DNA of 39,696 nucleotides. Source: JBBRMG01 sp038230955. GTDB taxonomy: Bacteria; Patescibacteriota; Doudnabacteria; UBA920. The translations under genes were made by a program, and so were the position numbers. The first letter of the stretch is position 1; each line of letters opens with the position of its first letter. This document shows positions 32,101 to 39,696 of the stretch, piece after piece. The notes under the pieces are model-generated. The model worked only from the letters and a program-made list of their open reading frames with translations. It was not told the origin of the DNA and ran no database searches. The stretch is from positions 1-39,696 of the forward strand of contig JBBRMG010000009.1 in NCBI GenBank assembly GCA_038230955.1, written 5' to 3'.

Positions 32101-34614
32101 ATGGCCAACCCACAACACATTCAAATTGGAATCGATCTTGGCACAACCAACTCGTCTGTTGCTATTAACAACAATGGCAATATCGAAATCGTCAAGAAGC
32201 CCGGAGGTGTAGAATATACGCCGTCTGTTTTTGGCTTCGATAAAGCCAGGAATAAAGTGGTTGGCCAAAAGGCTTATGAGAGTTTTTATAAGGACGCGTC
32301 TGAAGAAGAAATCAAAAATTACAAACCCGAAGTCAAAAGATTAATGGGCACTTCCGAAGCTTTCTATTTTGAGAGAGCTGGTGTAAAAATGGGGCCAGAA
32401 GAAATTTCCGCCGAGATCCTTAAAAGTCTAAAAGAGGATATTTTACGAAAATATCCAGATTTTAACACTGCAGCTGCTGTAATTACGATTCCCGCCGCTT
32501 TTTCAGTATTGCAATCTGAAGCGACAAAACGAGCAGGCAATCTTGCCGGATTTAAACATGTTGTATTACTGCAGGAGCCAATCGCCGCCGCTGTTGCTTA
32601 TGGTTACGCAAATACAAAAAATGAAAACTGGCTTATTTACGATTTTGGCGGCGGAACTTTTGATGTTGCGCTTATTGCTTCTAAAGATAGAGCGCTTTCA
32701 GTGCTTGGTCATAATGGAGATAATTTTCTTGGCGGTAAAAACTTTGATCTGGAAATTGTAGATAAAGTGATCGTGCCTAAAATTCTAGAAAAGTTTTCTA
32801 TAAATAATTTCAACCGAGGCAATGAAAGATATCGTAGCGTATTTTCTCAATTAAAATTCTTTGCCGAGACTGCAAAAATCGAACTTTCAGAATATGATAA
32901 AACATCGATTTTGGTCGAAAATATTGGGAAGGATGACGAGGATAAAGAGATTTTTCTTACGATCGATTTCACCAGAAAAGAATTCGAAAAATTGATCAAA
33001 CCAATGGTGGATCGCACTATAGACCTTTCAAAAGAAACTTTAAAAGAAGCCGGTATCAAAAGCAGCGCTGTTGCAAAGGTGATTCTTGTTGGTGGACCGA
33101 CGCAAATACCATATATTAGAGAAAGAATTGAAAGCGATCTAAAAATAGCAGCTGATGCCTCTGTTGATCCGCTTACAGTCGTTGCCCGAGGTGCCTGCGT
33201 GTTTGGAATTGGTCAAAAAATACCAAAAGAGTTTACTGAAGATAGCGGTCATAAACTTAAGAAAGGGACCATGTCTATCAACCTCAATTATGAGTCCCTT
33301 ACATCTGATACCGAAGAAACAGTTAGCGGTATTATCGAGGAACTTAAAGATTCTGATGAAGAATATTATGCACAAATCCAATCAGACAGCGGTTTTTATA
33401 ATGGTTCAAAGATCAAATTAAAAAGTGGTAAGTTTTTTGAGACTGTTGCAGTCGAACCCAACAAACCAAATTTTTATTGGATTTATCTTTTCGATAAAGA
33501 AGGTAACTCCGTCCCGGTTGATCCGGATTCATTCACTATTACGCATGGCATGTCTGTGTCCGGTGCGCCTTTGCCTCATTCCGTCGGGGTGATTGTCGTC
33601 AAAAGAGATCATATAAGAAATATTGCCTCAAATGTTTGTGAGAGAATTTTTGACAAGGGTTCAATATTGCCAATTAAAAGGGTCCTTACAGATTACAAAA
33701 CTTCCAGGAAGTTGGTAAAAGGTGAAGAAAATAAATTAGATATTACCTTAGTTGAAGGAGAATCGGAGATTCCAGATCGTAATACATATCTCTGTGAGCT
33801 AGGCATAAATGGCAAAGAGCTACCCCATGATCTTCCCGAAGGCACTCCCTTGGAATTAAGCGTTGAAATGAATGAGTCACGCGAAGTCCATGTTACTGCT
33901 TATATCCCTTTGATTGATCTTACCCTGGAAGCTCGTTCTACCGCACAGGATGAAACCCTTGAGGTTAAGACCATTGAATATGATCTAAGGATTCAAACGG
34001 AAAGAGCACAGTCAGTTTCTGAGAACTCCTCAACAGAAGAAAAAAATAAACTCAATAATACAATCAATGCAGTAGCTAATAGTTTGCGAAGTGCTCATAT
34101 TGATGAAGATGAAAAACGCAAAGCCAACAAACAGCTCAAGGATTTAAAGATGGCTCTTGACCGACTAGAAAAAGAAAAGGAAATGCCTCAACTGGTCAGC
34201 GAATTTAAGGAAAGCATAGAAAGCACTCAAAAAATCATTACTGAATTAGGTGATGACAAAGACAAGGTAAAGCATGAAGAGCATCTTGCAAAAATGACGG
34301 AAGAAGGTGAAAAAGCCGTAACCGAGAACGACAAGGCCCTCCTAATTCGAGTAAATGAGCAAATTAAGGAACTTGGTGCCAAAGCCCTATTTTCCAACCC
34401 TGCAACATGGGTATACCAATTTCGCCAGATTACAGATGGCAACAAGAAATTTATCAATGAAAAAGAAGCTAGTTATTATACTGAAAAAGGGAAACGTGCA
34501 ATAGAGCTTGGCGATGTCGATGAGCTAAAGCGCTGTGTTCATAATTTATTACTATTACTTCCGTCCGATGAGCAACAAACAATGCAAAATAACCTTTCGG
34601 GCATAACGCGTTAA
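32101..34614 (+). CDS. Divergent Hsp70 (DnaK-like), 837 residues
   Basis: The nucleotide-binding domain is conserved: IGIDLGTTNSSVAI, AAVITIPAAFSVLQSEATKRAG, VLLQEPIAAAVAYGYA, IYDFGGGTFDVALI, VILVGGPTQIPYIRERI and DPLTVVARGACVFG. After about residue 375 it departs from DnaK. The usual DVTPLSLG segment is missing; a beta-rich stretch (SINLNYESL ... PVDPDSFTITHG) seems inserted before a substrate-domain-like part (VKRDHIRNIASNVCERIFDKGSILPIK), followed by an extended helical region of about 200 residues. It is about 190 residues longer than the DnaK at 20196. It belongs to the row of tightly spaced genes from 31534 to 39013. Confidence 0.93.
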   Translation: MANPQHIQIGIDLGTTNSSVAINNNGNIEIVKKPGGVEYTPSVFGFDKARNKVVGQKAYESFYKDASEEEIKNYKPEVKRLMGTSEAFYFERAGVKMGPEEISAEILKSLKEDILRKYPDFNTAAAVITIPAAFSVLQSEATKRAGNLAGFKHVVLLQEPIAAAVAYGYANTKNENWLIYDFGGGTFDVALIASKDRALSVLGHNGDNFLGGKNFDLEIVDKVIVPKILEKFSINNFNRGNERYRSVFSQLKFFAETAKIELSEYDKTSILVENIGKDDEDKEIFLTIDFTRKEFEKLIKPMVDRTIDLSKETLKEAGIKSSAVAKVILVGGPTQIPYIRERIESDLKIAADASVDPLTVVARGACVFGIGQKIPKEFTEDSGHKLKKGTMSINLNYESLTSDTEETVSGIIEELKDSDEEYYAQIQSDSGFYNGSKIKLKSGKFFETVAVEPNKPNFYWIYLFDKEGNSVPVDPDSFTITHGMSVSGAPLPHSVGVIVVKRDHIRNIASNVCERIFDKGSILPIKRVLTDYKTSRKLVKGEENKLDITLVEGESEIPDRNTYLCELGINGKELPHDLPEGTPLELSVEMNESREVHVTAYIPLIDLTLEARSTAQDETLEVKTIEYDLRIQTERAQSVSENSSTEEKNKLNNTINAVANSLRSAHIDEDEKRKANKQLKDLKMALDRLEKEKEMPQLVSEFKESIESTQKIITELGDDKDKVKHEEHLAKMTEEGEKAVTENDKALLIRVNEQIKELGAKALFSNPATWVYQFRQITDGNKKFINEKEASYYTEKGKRAIELGDVDELKRCVHNLLLLLPSDEQQTMQNNLSGITR

Positions 34615-34618
34615 ATAT

Positions 34619-36259
34619 ATGTCAAATACTCTTAAAAATAATGCCTATCATATTCTTGGATTGGACACTTCGGCCAGCGAAAGAGATATTCTCAAGCGCT
34701 CAAAGGAGATAATTAATCGGCTTAAGGCTGATGATGACCCTAGTTATGATATAGATATAGGCTTGTTTGAGAATTTCCGAACTGAGGAAGCTGTAAAGGA
34801 CGCGTTGCAACGGCTTCAAGCCCCTAAAAAGCGAATCAAAGAATACTTTTTTTGGTTTCAAATATCAAACGGCATTGATGAGCAAGTATTAGGACTATTT
34901 AAACTTAAAGACTATCTAAACGCGATTCGAATTTGGCAAAATGCGGCTGAAGGACAAAGCACAAAAGCTTTTTTCTACAAAAAAAATCTCGCAATTCTCT
35001 ACTGTCTAGGACTTTCTACCGAAGACGACAAAGAGTATCTACGCAGTTCCTTATATGCTTGGAAAGAGCTTGTTGATTCAGAAAAATTTTGGACTTCTTT
35101 TGCTAAAGTTTATAAATTGCATGATGAACAAACAGCTAGCCAGGATATTATTTCTGATTTTAGGAAACATGTAGTTGAGTATCTATCTGATATATATACA
35201 GAGTTGCACGAAATTCACAATGATAGTGACTATGTTAACGAATTCCAAAAGGTTTTTTCTGTAAAGGGCGAAAAAATAGAGAAGAACGTTTTAGCCCCCG
35301 CTTATCAAAAAATCAACCAAGCCGTTGAGGAACTTGAAAAGATGGAGGTAAGCAAAGATGGCAAGTTTGATAGTGAAGAATCAGAAAAAATCAAAACATT
35401 GGTCGTTACAATACAGCAGGAATTAAATCGGCTAATCGATTTAGGACTCTACGATGACAGCCAAACGAAAATAATGCGTGATCGCGCAGCAAACGCTTTG
35501 CGCACCATTGTTTTAGATTTACATAACAATTTAAGCGAGCTTGAAAAATCCCAAGGGCTGCTGGAGGTTGCCATTAAACTGGCTGGCACAGAAAGTTTAA
35601 AAAACAAACTTGAAAGCGAACTTGAGCAAATCCAAAAAAATATTAAAGACGACATGGAAAGTTCACTTGCTATTGATATTCCAGGAACTTTTGGGGGAGG
35701 CACAGTTGTTTTTAAGAATACTTATCTCGAATATAATAATGTAAGGATGTTTTATAAGGACGCTTTGAGTATTTCTTATCATGCGCGTAACCAGTCAATT
35801 AATTTTATTCCTGTATCTCAATCTTTTAGTTATTCAGTTGCCTCCGCAAATGAGAGAATTTCGTTCTCTTTTGGCACCACCTTATATATAGGTAAAAAGG
35901 CTAAGCAGGATGTTTGGGGTAAACTGATTGGGCTTTCAGAAGCCCTTATAGAGCCACAAATTATAAGGAAGATCACCGATCAAATTTTTGATCGAGGAGA
36001 ACCAGTAACTATTGGAGGTATCGAATTTTCTAAACTAGGATACTCACGAAATAAAACTAAACTATTTGGGAAAAGTGAAAAGGAAACTGTTTATTGGACT
36101 GATACTGTGTATATTCCAAAATTTAGTGCTGGCTTCGTTGTTTTGTGGAAAGAAAAAGATGGAAAAAGTCAGCAATTTGCTACTGTGGCGATGTCGACGC
36201 CAAATGCAGTTATAATACCCGCATTAGTTCAGGCATGCTATGATCGGCGGGAAAGGTAA
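34619..36259 (+). CDS. J-like protein without HPD, with C-terminal beta domain
   Basis: The N-terminal 75 residues look like a J domain: NNAYHILGLDTSASERDILKR at the start and DALQRLQAPKKRIKEYFFWF where helices III-IV lie. The HPD loop between helices II and III reads LKADDDPSYDI, so the catalytic HPD tripeptide is absent. A helical, TPR-like or coiled-coil middle follows (about 85-355). The C-terminal 190 residues are beta-rich (FGGGTVVFKNTYLEYNNVRMFY...). It starts four bases after the Hsp70 gene, so a partnership with that Hsp70 is likely. Confidence 0.7.
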   Translation: MSNTLKNNAYHILGLDTSASERDILKRSKEIINRLKADDDPSYDIDIGLFENFRTEEAVKDALQRLQAPKKRIKEYFFWFQISNGIDEQVLGLFKLKDYLNAIRIWQNAAEGQSTKAFFYKKNLAILYCLGLSTEDDKEYLRSSLYAWKELVDSEKFWTSFAKVYKLHDEQTASQDIISDFRKHVVEYLSDIYTELHEIHNDSDYVNEFQKVFSVKGEKIEKNVLAPAYQKINQAVEELEKMEVSKDGKFDSEESEKIKTLVVTIQQELNRLIDLGLYDDSQTKIMRDRAANALRTIVLDLHNNLSELEKSQGLLEVAIKLAGTESLKNKLESELEQIQKNIKDDMESSLAIDIPGTFGGGTVVFKNTYLEYNNVRMFYKDALSISYHARNQSINFIPVSQSFSYSVASANERISFSFGTTLYIGKKAKQDVWGKLIGLSEALIEPQIIRKITDQIFDRGEPVTIGGIEFSKLGYSRNKTKLFGKSEKETVYWTDTVYIPKFSAGFVVLWKEKDGKSQQFATVAMSTPNAVIIPALVQACYDRRER

Positions 36260-36261
36260 AT

Positions 36262-36873
36262 ATGAAAGAAGAAAAGAACCATCTTGATATTGACCTGGAG
36301 TTCCTGGATAAAAAAGAGTCGCCCCAAGTCGCCCCAAAACAATCCGGATCCGGAGAGCAGATTGCATATGCCCCAAGGCCTGTCTCAACAGGGTATAAAT
36401 GGAACCGGAAAAATATTTTAATTATCCTGGGAGTTATTGGACTTATTATTTGGGCGATTGCCAGCAGTAGCCCGAGCGATACCACTACTACCGCTACAGC
36501 ACCATCCTCATCTACTTCAAATCAAACGGTCCAAACAGGGCAATATATGTGTTCTCAATATGATAGTGACCAAGCGGATAGTTTGGATCCTGATCTAAAT
36601 GGCTACAAAAAGCAGAATCTTTCAAATCAAAAAGCAGATCTTTTAACACGAAGCAATGCCTTAGACGCGGAAAAAGGCCAATTAGAATCCGAATATGTCG
36701 ATGAGACCGATCAGTCAGTCATAGACGCACATAATGCGCAGGTAGATAGCTATAATTATAAATTACAGAAATATCAGACTGACCAACAAAATTGGTCTGA
36801 TGCTGTTGACGCGTATAATGCCGCTGAAAAACCACACGATGACTATTTGATTCAACATTGCAGGCCACAATAA
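36262..36873 (+). CDS. Single-pass membrane protein with outer coiled coil
   Basis: The 203-residue protein has an N-terminal cytosolic segment of about 48 residues, one transmembrane helix (ILIILGVIGLIIWAIA), a Ser/Thr-rich linker and a predicted coiled-coil outer domain (NQKADLLTRSNALDAEKGQLESEY) bounded by two cysteines (QYMCSQY and QHCRPQ). The two cysteines could pair. It starts two bases after the J-like gene. No family recognised. Confidence 0.75.
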   Translation: MKEEKNHLDIDLEFLDKKESPQVAPKQSGSGEQIAYAPRPVSTGYKWNRKNILIILGVIGLIIWAIASSSPSDTTTTATAPSSSTSNQTVQTGQYMCSQYDSDQADSLDPDLNGYKKQNLSNQKADLLTRSNALDAEKGQLESEYVDETDQSVIDAHNAQVDSYNYKLQKYQTDQQNWSDAVDAYNAAEKPHDDYLIQHCRPQ

Positions 36874-36877
36874 TTAT

Positions 36878-37957
36878 ATGACCACACCATCAAAGCCAAT
36901 CCTTTATAATGGATACAAAATTAAAGACGACATCACAGTTAAACATCGTATTGAGCGTATTTTCTTTACGGAAATATATTTGCTTTCGAACGATAAATTT
37001 TTATACATCTTTACTAACCTCAAACCAGAAGAAACAGTTGATCGGGCAAAAAAATATGACCTTGTTACGCTTGATATAGCAGGGAGTAAATACTTAGGTG
37101 TCATCACCAATGAACATGCTAATGCAAAGATAAGTGATATCATTGATGACCTTACGGTCTTGCGCGGTTTTGATTGTGTTGCCGGAATGAAGCCTTTGAA
37201 AAGTTTGCTGGTCAATGAAGTTATTGAACCTTTATTAAATCCGGAAAAGTATAAAAAATTTAAACTTGGTATTCCGAATGGTATTCTGCTTTACGGCCCT
37301 CCTGGCTGCGGCAAAACATTTATTGTAAAAAAACTAGCCGAGGAACTCGATTACAATTTTGTTGAAATGTCTCCTTCCTCTGTTGCTACTCCTTGGGTTC
37401 ATGGGGCCGTTGGTAATATCGGTAAGGTGTTTGAAATGGCTAAGCTACAAGCGCCGTCAATTGTTTTTATAGATGAGATCGAGGGTTTAGTGCCCAAGAG
37501 AGAAGAATTAACTGCTTCGGCCGACATTAAAAAAGAAGAAATTAATGAGTTTTTGCTTCAGCTTAATAATGCCGGCCAGAATAAAATTTTAGTGGTGGGA
37601 GCCACAAATAGACCTCATATGATTGATACTGCCATTCTTCGATCTGGGAGAATGGATAAACGAATATTTGTTGGACCGCCTGATTTTGAAGCACGTAGAG
37701 ATATGTTCAGAATTTGTCTTTCTGGTCGCCCGTATGATAAAAATATCGATTTCGATAAACTCGCAACTGCCTCAGATAACTATGTGGGTTCAGATATTGA
37801 GTTGATAGTCACTGAATCGGCTCGCGCGGCCGTATCTCAGGATAAAAGTATGATTGATGAGAAAATGTTGGCCGCTGCAATAAAAAAGTTTAACCCTTCA
37901 ATCACGCCGGATCAAATCCAATACTATGCACAGTTCACTGATCTGGAAAGGTCTTAA
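36878..37957 (+). CDS. Classical AAA+ ATPase (FtsH/Cdc48-type module)
   Basis: The 359-residue protein has one classical AAA module: Walker A GPPGCGKT (about 140-147), Walker B IVFIDEIE (about 195-202), sensor 1 GATNRP with Asn244, and second-region-of-homology arginines in RSGRMDKR (Arg255 and Arg258). The pore loop region reads VEMSPSSVATPWVHGAVGN. The N-terminal 105 residues are an unknown domain, and there is no protease part. Such ATPases form hexamers that unfold or remodel proteins. It lies four bases after the membrane coiled-coil gene. Confidence 0.93.
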   Translation: MTTPSKPILYNGYKIKDDITVKHRIERIFFTEIYLLSNDKFLYIFTNLKPEETVDRAKKYDLVTLDIAGSKYLGVITNEHANAKISDIIDDLTVLRGFDCVAGMKPLKSLLVNEVIEPLLNPEKYKKFKLGIPNGILLYGPPGCGKTFIVKKLAEELDYNFVEMSPSSVATPWVHGAVGNIGKVFEMAKLQAPSIVFIDEIEGLVPKREELTASADIKKEEINEFLLQLNNAGQNKILVVGATNRPHMIDTAILRSGRMDKRIFVGPPDFEARRDMFRICLSGRPYDKNIDFDKLATASDNYVGSDIELIVTESARAAVSQDKSMIDEKMLAAAIKKFNPSITPDQIQYYAQFTDLERS

Positions 37958-37965
37958 ATAATAAG

Positions 37966-38799
37966 ATGAAGATTTGCCCATTTTGTAAAAACACCGTTGA
38001 GTCAGGCATAGAAAAATGCCCGTATTGCAATCGTATACTTATTGAAAGAACGGCAAACTATATTTCCCAAAATCCAAACACATCTGGCTCATCTCATGAT
38101 AACCAAAAACCGCGGATTTCTATAAAAGAAATAATATCAAACAAATTCAAGAGTCTATTTTCTTTTTTTGGTCGCAAACCAAAAGTTTACAGATTAAATA
38201 TAGCTAAAGAAAATGGTTACAAAAAATATGTGTTGTTAGCTGCGCTTTTGTTAGGAGTAATAATTATTGCTTCCCAAAAGAAAAATATTCCGGCGAAAAG
38301 CGATGCTCCAATTCCTGCGATCCCGTTAAATAACGATATTCAAAAGGCAGACATTGCTACTCCGCCAAAAGATCCAAAGACGTATGTTTCCTTAGCTAAT
38401 GGGACAATCTTTACTAAAAATAGTAACTATCTAAGGGGCCATGGCCAATTAACAATTGATAATGGCACAGGGTCAGACGCGATTGCAAAATTGGTAAGCC
38501 TTTCAACCAATAAGTCAGTCTATTCAGTATATATACAAGCCAACAGCACACTTGTAATTGATAAAATTTCTGATGGAAATTATAAACTTTTCTTTAATCT
38601 TGGGAGCGATTGGAATAAAACAAACAGAGCTTTTGCAGTAAACTCTAGCTATGAAGTATTTGAAGAAACCATGAATTTTATTACTCTCGAAGAGGCTGAC
38701 GGTTATCGATATAGCACAATATCAGTAACATTAAATCCTGTGGCGGGTGGTGGTGCAAAAACAGATAGTATTAATCCTTCGGACTTTGGAAATTATTAA
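37966..38799 (+). CDS. Zinc-ribbon membrane protein with outer beta domain
   Basis: The 277-residue protein begins with a zinc ribbon (CPFC at residues 4-7 and CPYC at 18-21), has a basic segment, one transmembrane helix (about 87-103) and an outer, beta-rich domain (LRGHGQLTIDNGTGSDAIAKL, NSTLVIDKISDGNYKLFFNLG). The zinc ribbon faces the cytosol by the positive-inside rule (RKPKVYRLN... before the helix). It starts eight bases after the AAA+ gene. Function unknown; the layout suggests an adaptor between cytosol and outside. Confidence 0.8.
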   Translation: MKICPFCKNTVESGIEKCPYCNRILIERTANYISQNPNTSGSSHDNQKPRISIKEIISNKFKSLFSFFGRKPKVYRLNIAKENGYKKYVLLAALLLGVIIIASQKKNIPAKSDAPIPAIPLNNDIQKADIATPPKDPKTYVSLANGTIFTKNSNYLRGHGQLTIDNGTGSDAIAKLVSLSTNKSVYSVYIQANSTLVIDKISDGNYKLFFNLGSDWNKTNRAFAVNSSYEVFEETMNFITLEEADGYRYSTISVTLNPVAGGGAKTDSINPSDFGNY

Positions 38800-38809
38800 A
38801 ATAAACTAA

Positions 38810-39013
38810 ATGAAATTTGGACTTAGGATTCCTTCATTCAAAAAGAGAGTAGCTGCTCGAACATCATGGAAACGTATAGTGCGGCATAATATTGGGGTAA
38901 AGGCACCAAGGGGGTGGGGATTGCTAACGAATCCAAAGAAAGCTGTCTACAATAGGGTTTATAATAGGACTTCATTTAGCATAGACAGATTACTTCGCAA
39001 AATATTTAAGTAA
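38810..39013 (+). CDS. Small basic protein
   Basis: The 67-residue protein is very basic and starts MKFGLRIPSFKKRVAARTSW, with KAPRGWGLLTNPKKAVYNRV in the middle. It resembles small basic proteins I vaguely recall from Firmicute accessory regions, but I cannot name the family. It starts ten bases after the zinc-ribbon gene and ends four bases before the next one. Confidence 0.7.
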   Translation: MKFGLRIPSFKKRVAARTSWKRIVRHNIGVKAPRGWGLLTNPKKAVYNRVYNRTSFSIDRLLRKIFK

Positions 39014-39017
39014 AATC

Positions 39018-39350
39018 ATGAAAAAGCAACTTGCCTATTTCTTTGCCATTCAGTTAATCTCTACTGAAGCGCCCTTTTTGTCGATTCCGTCTATTTGGCC
39101 CTACGGATTTTACCTGTTCGTTGGGTTTATATTGTTTATTGGTTAGCTATACTATATTTATGTATTTAAAAAATTAAATGCTAATTATTGGATAGCAATG
39201 TTTATTATTATCGCTGTAGTATTTAATCCAATATTTCCCTTGTATTTAAAAAAGGCTAACTGGCAATTTATAGATTTCCTGACAGGAGTAATATTTTTAA
39301 TTGTATTAGTTCAATTTTGGCGCAAAAGGAAAATTACCATGTTTATTTAA
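39018..39350 (+). pseudogene. DUF6804-like small membrane protein interrupted by an amber codon
   Basis: The frame from the ATG at 39018 runs 42 codons to a TAG (39144-39146), then continues in frame to TAA at 39348-39350. The second part, FIIIAVVFNPIFPLYL and WQFIDFLTGVIFLIV, carries the FNP-x-x-P and W-x-x-ID pattern of DUF6804 proteins as I remember them, with about 110 codons in total. The frame is otherwise clean. It is the last member of the cluster. TAG serves as a normal stop elsewhere in the window (end of the LUD gene), so I call it a pseudogene, though readthrough is possible. Confidence 0.65.
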
Positions 39351-39353
39351 TAG

Positions 39354-39381
39354 TTGATTTATGTTAAATTATCGATAACAA
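39354..39381 (+). promoter_or_regulatory. Promoter of structured RNA copy B
   Basis: TTGATT, 16 bases, TAACAA. The -10 box lies six bases before TGCCTAAAC, as in copy A. Confidence 0.45.
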
Positions 39382-39386
39382 CTTAA

Positions 39387-39533
39387 GTGCCTAAACCCAC
39401 GAGTTACATCTGGGCATGGCACGAAAACCAACATAGATAAAGACCCCTCGCAGGGTTCCTATGTTGGTCGTATGGGGAAACTCATACGTTCGGGCCGAAA
39501 GGTCTGAGCTCCTGCGGGGGTTTTTGTATCCCC
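39387..39533 (+). ncRNA. Structured RNA of unknown family, copy B
   Basis: It shares with copy A the blocks TGCCTAAAC, GCATGGCACGAAAACCAACA, TTGGTCG-tATgG-GGAAA and CGTTCGG. Helix AAGACCCC+CGCAGG (39440-39454) with CCTGCG+GGGGTTTT (39511-39524) replaces that of copy A with changes on both sides. ACCAACATAG (39427-39436) can also pair with CTATGTTGGT (39459-39468), which crosses the first helix and would be a pseudoknot or an alternative fold. The run GGGGGTTTTT looks like a terminator. The outer 10-bp helix of copy A has no partner here. Confidence 0.75.
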
Positions 39534-39552
39534 ATAAATTAAAAACCAGTCT

Positions 39553-39696
39553 ATGCAAGAATTCAAAAATACCTGCCGAGTATGTGATAAAGACCTACCT
39601 AACGGGAAACCCCGTTATAACGATCATATGTTGCTCAAGGATGAAAACTGTAAAGGCCCCATTTGTTCAACTTGTGCAGATAACCAGCCTGATCAA
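39553..39696 (+). CDS. Zinc-binding small protein, cut by the window edge
   Basis: The open frame starts MQEFKNTCRVCDKDLPNGKP and continues with CKGPICSTCADNQPDQ to the last base. Two CxxC pairs predict a zinc site. It begins about 20 bases after copy B of the structured RNA. The 3' end is outside the window, so length and family are unknown. Confidence 0.6.
   Translation, partial: MQEFKNTCRVCDKDLPNGKPRYNDHMLLKDENCKGPICSTCADNQPDQ

Noticed and set aside
39144..39146. Reassigned TAG codon
   Set aside because: TAG ends other genes here (for example at 26500-26502), so general recoding is unlikely.
1..39696. UGA-Gly code of Gracilibacteria/SR1
   Set aside because: Conserved proteins read through with the standard code and contain no in-frame TGA at glycine positions that I noticed.
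28381..39696. Complete prophage or integrative element
   Set aside because: No integrase, structural or transfer gene is visible, and no copy of the tRNA-Lys 3' end was found downstream in the window.

Overview
The window looks like a chromosomal segment of a small-genome bacterium, most likely of the Candidate Phyla Radiation (Patescibacteria). This is an inference from gene content and style: tightly packed genes, a compact type IV pilus operon with a short assembly ATPase, a shortened HrcA, a DUF3467 protein beside the chaperones, an orphan membrane-anchored peptide-binding protein, and promoters that leave no room for a 5' leader. The standard genetic code fits (TAA, TAG and TGA all end genes). 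I cannot name the class with confidence; Saccharibacteria-like lineages are one option.

Positions 1-8560, almost all on the minus strand, hold a tRNA-like RNA, a SAM methyltransferase, RNase J with a long leader and a low-complexity N-terminus, a hypothetical gene with its own promoter, tRNA-Leu(CAG), and the row uvrC-secG-peptide-binding protein. uvrA (8765-11650, plus) lies beside uvrC. Positions 11651-18099 (minus) carry a DipZ-like thioredoxin-fold protein that has lost both active-site cysteines, then a pilus operon: pilB, pilC and five pilin-like genes, one with a beta-propeller head. Between pilB and hrcA lies a second tRNA-like RNA and a short leader or small RNA that is antisense to it.

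Positions 18535-25424 (plus) form the heat-shock locus: a perfect CIRCE operator, then hrcA, grpE, a small unknown gene, dnaK, DUF3467, a leader hairpin, dnaJ and an MFS exporter. HxlR and LUD-domain genes follow, divergent around an inverted repeat, then a membrane protein, an RlmI-like methyltransferase and a tRNA-Lys pair of which one copy is degenerate.

Downstream of tRNA-Lys the character changes to accessory DNA. There are large inverted repeats, a 54-codon gene, a phage-type AAA ATPase joined by a deletion to the tail of an SRAP (HMCES/YedK) gene, and other damaged genes. The most striking item is a tight co-directional cluster at 31534-39013. It encodes a membrane-anchored GrpE-like protein, a divergent Hsp70 of 837 residues, a J-like protein without HPD, a single-pass membrane coiled-coil protein, a classical AAA+ ATPase, a zinc-ribbon membrane protein and a small basic protein. 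I read it as a second, membrane-tethered Hsp70 machine coupled to an AAA+ unfoldase. The cluster is bracketed by two diverged copies (30321-30486 and 39387-39533) of a structured RNA, each with its own promoter and with compensatory changes in a long helix. I do not recognise this RNA family.
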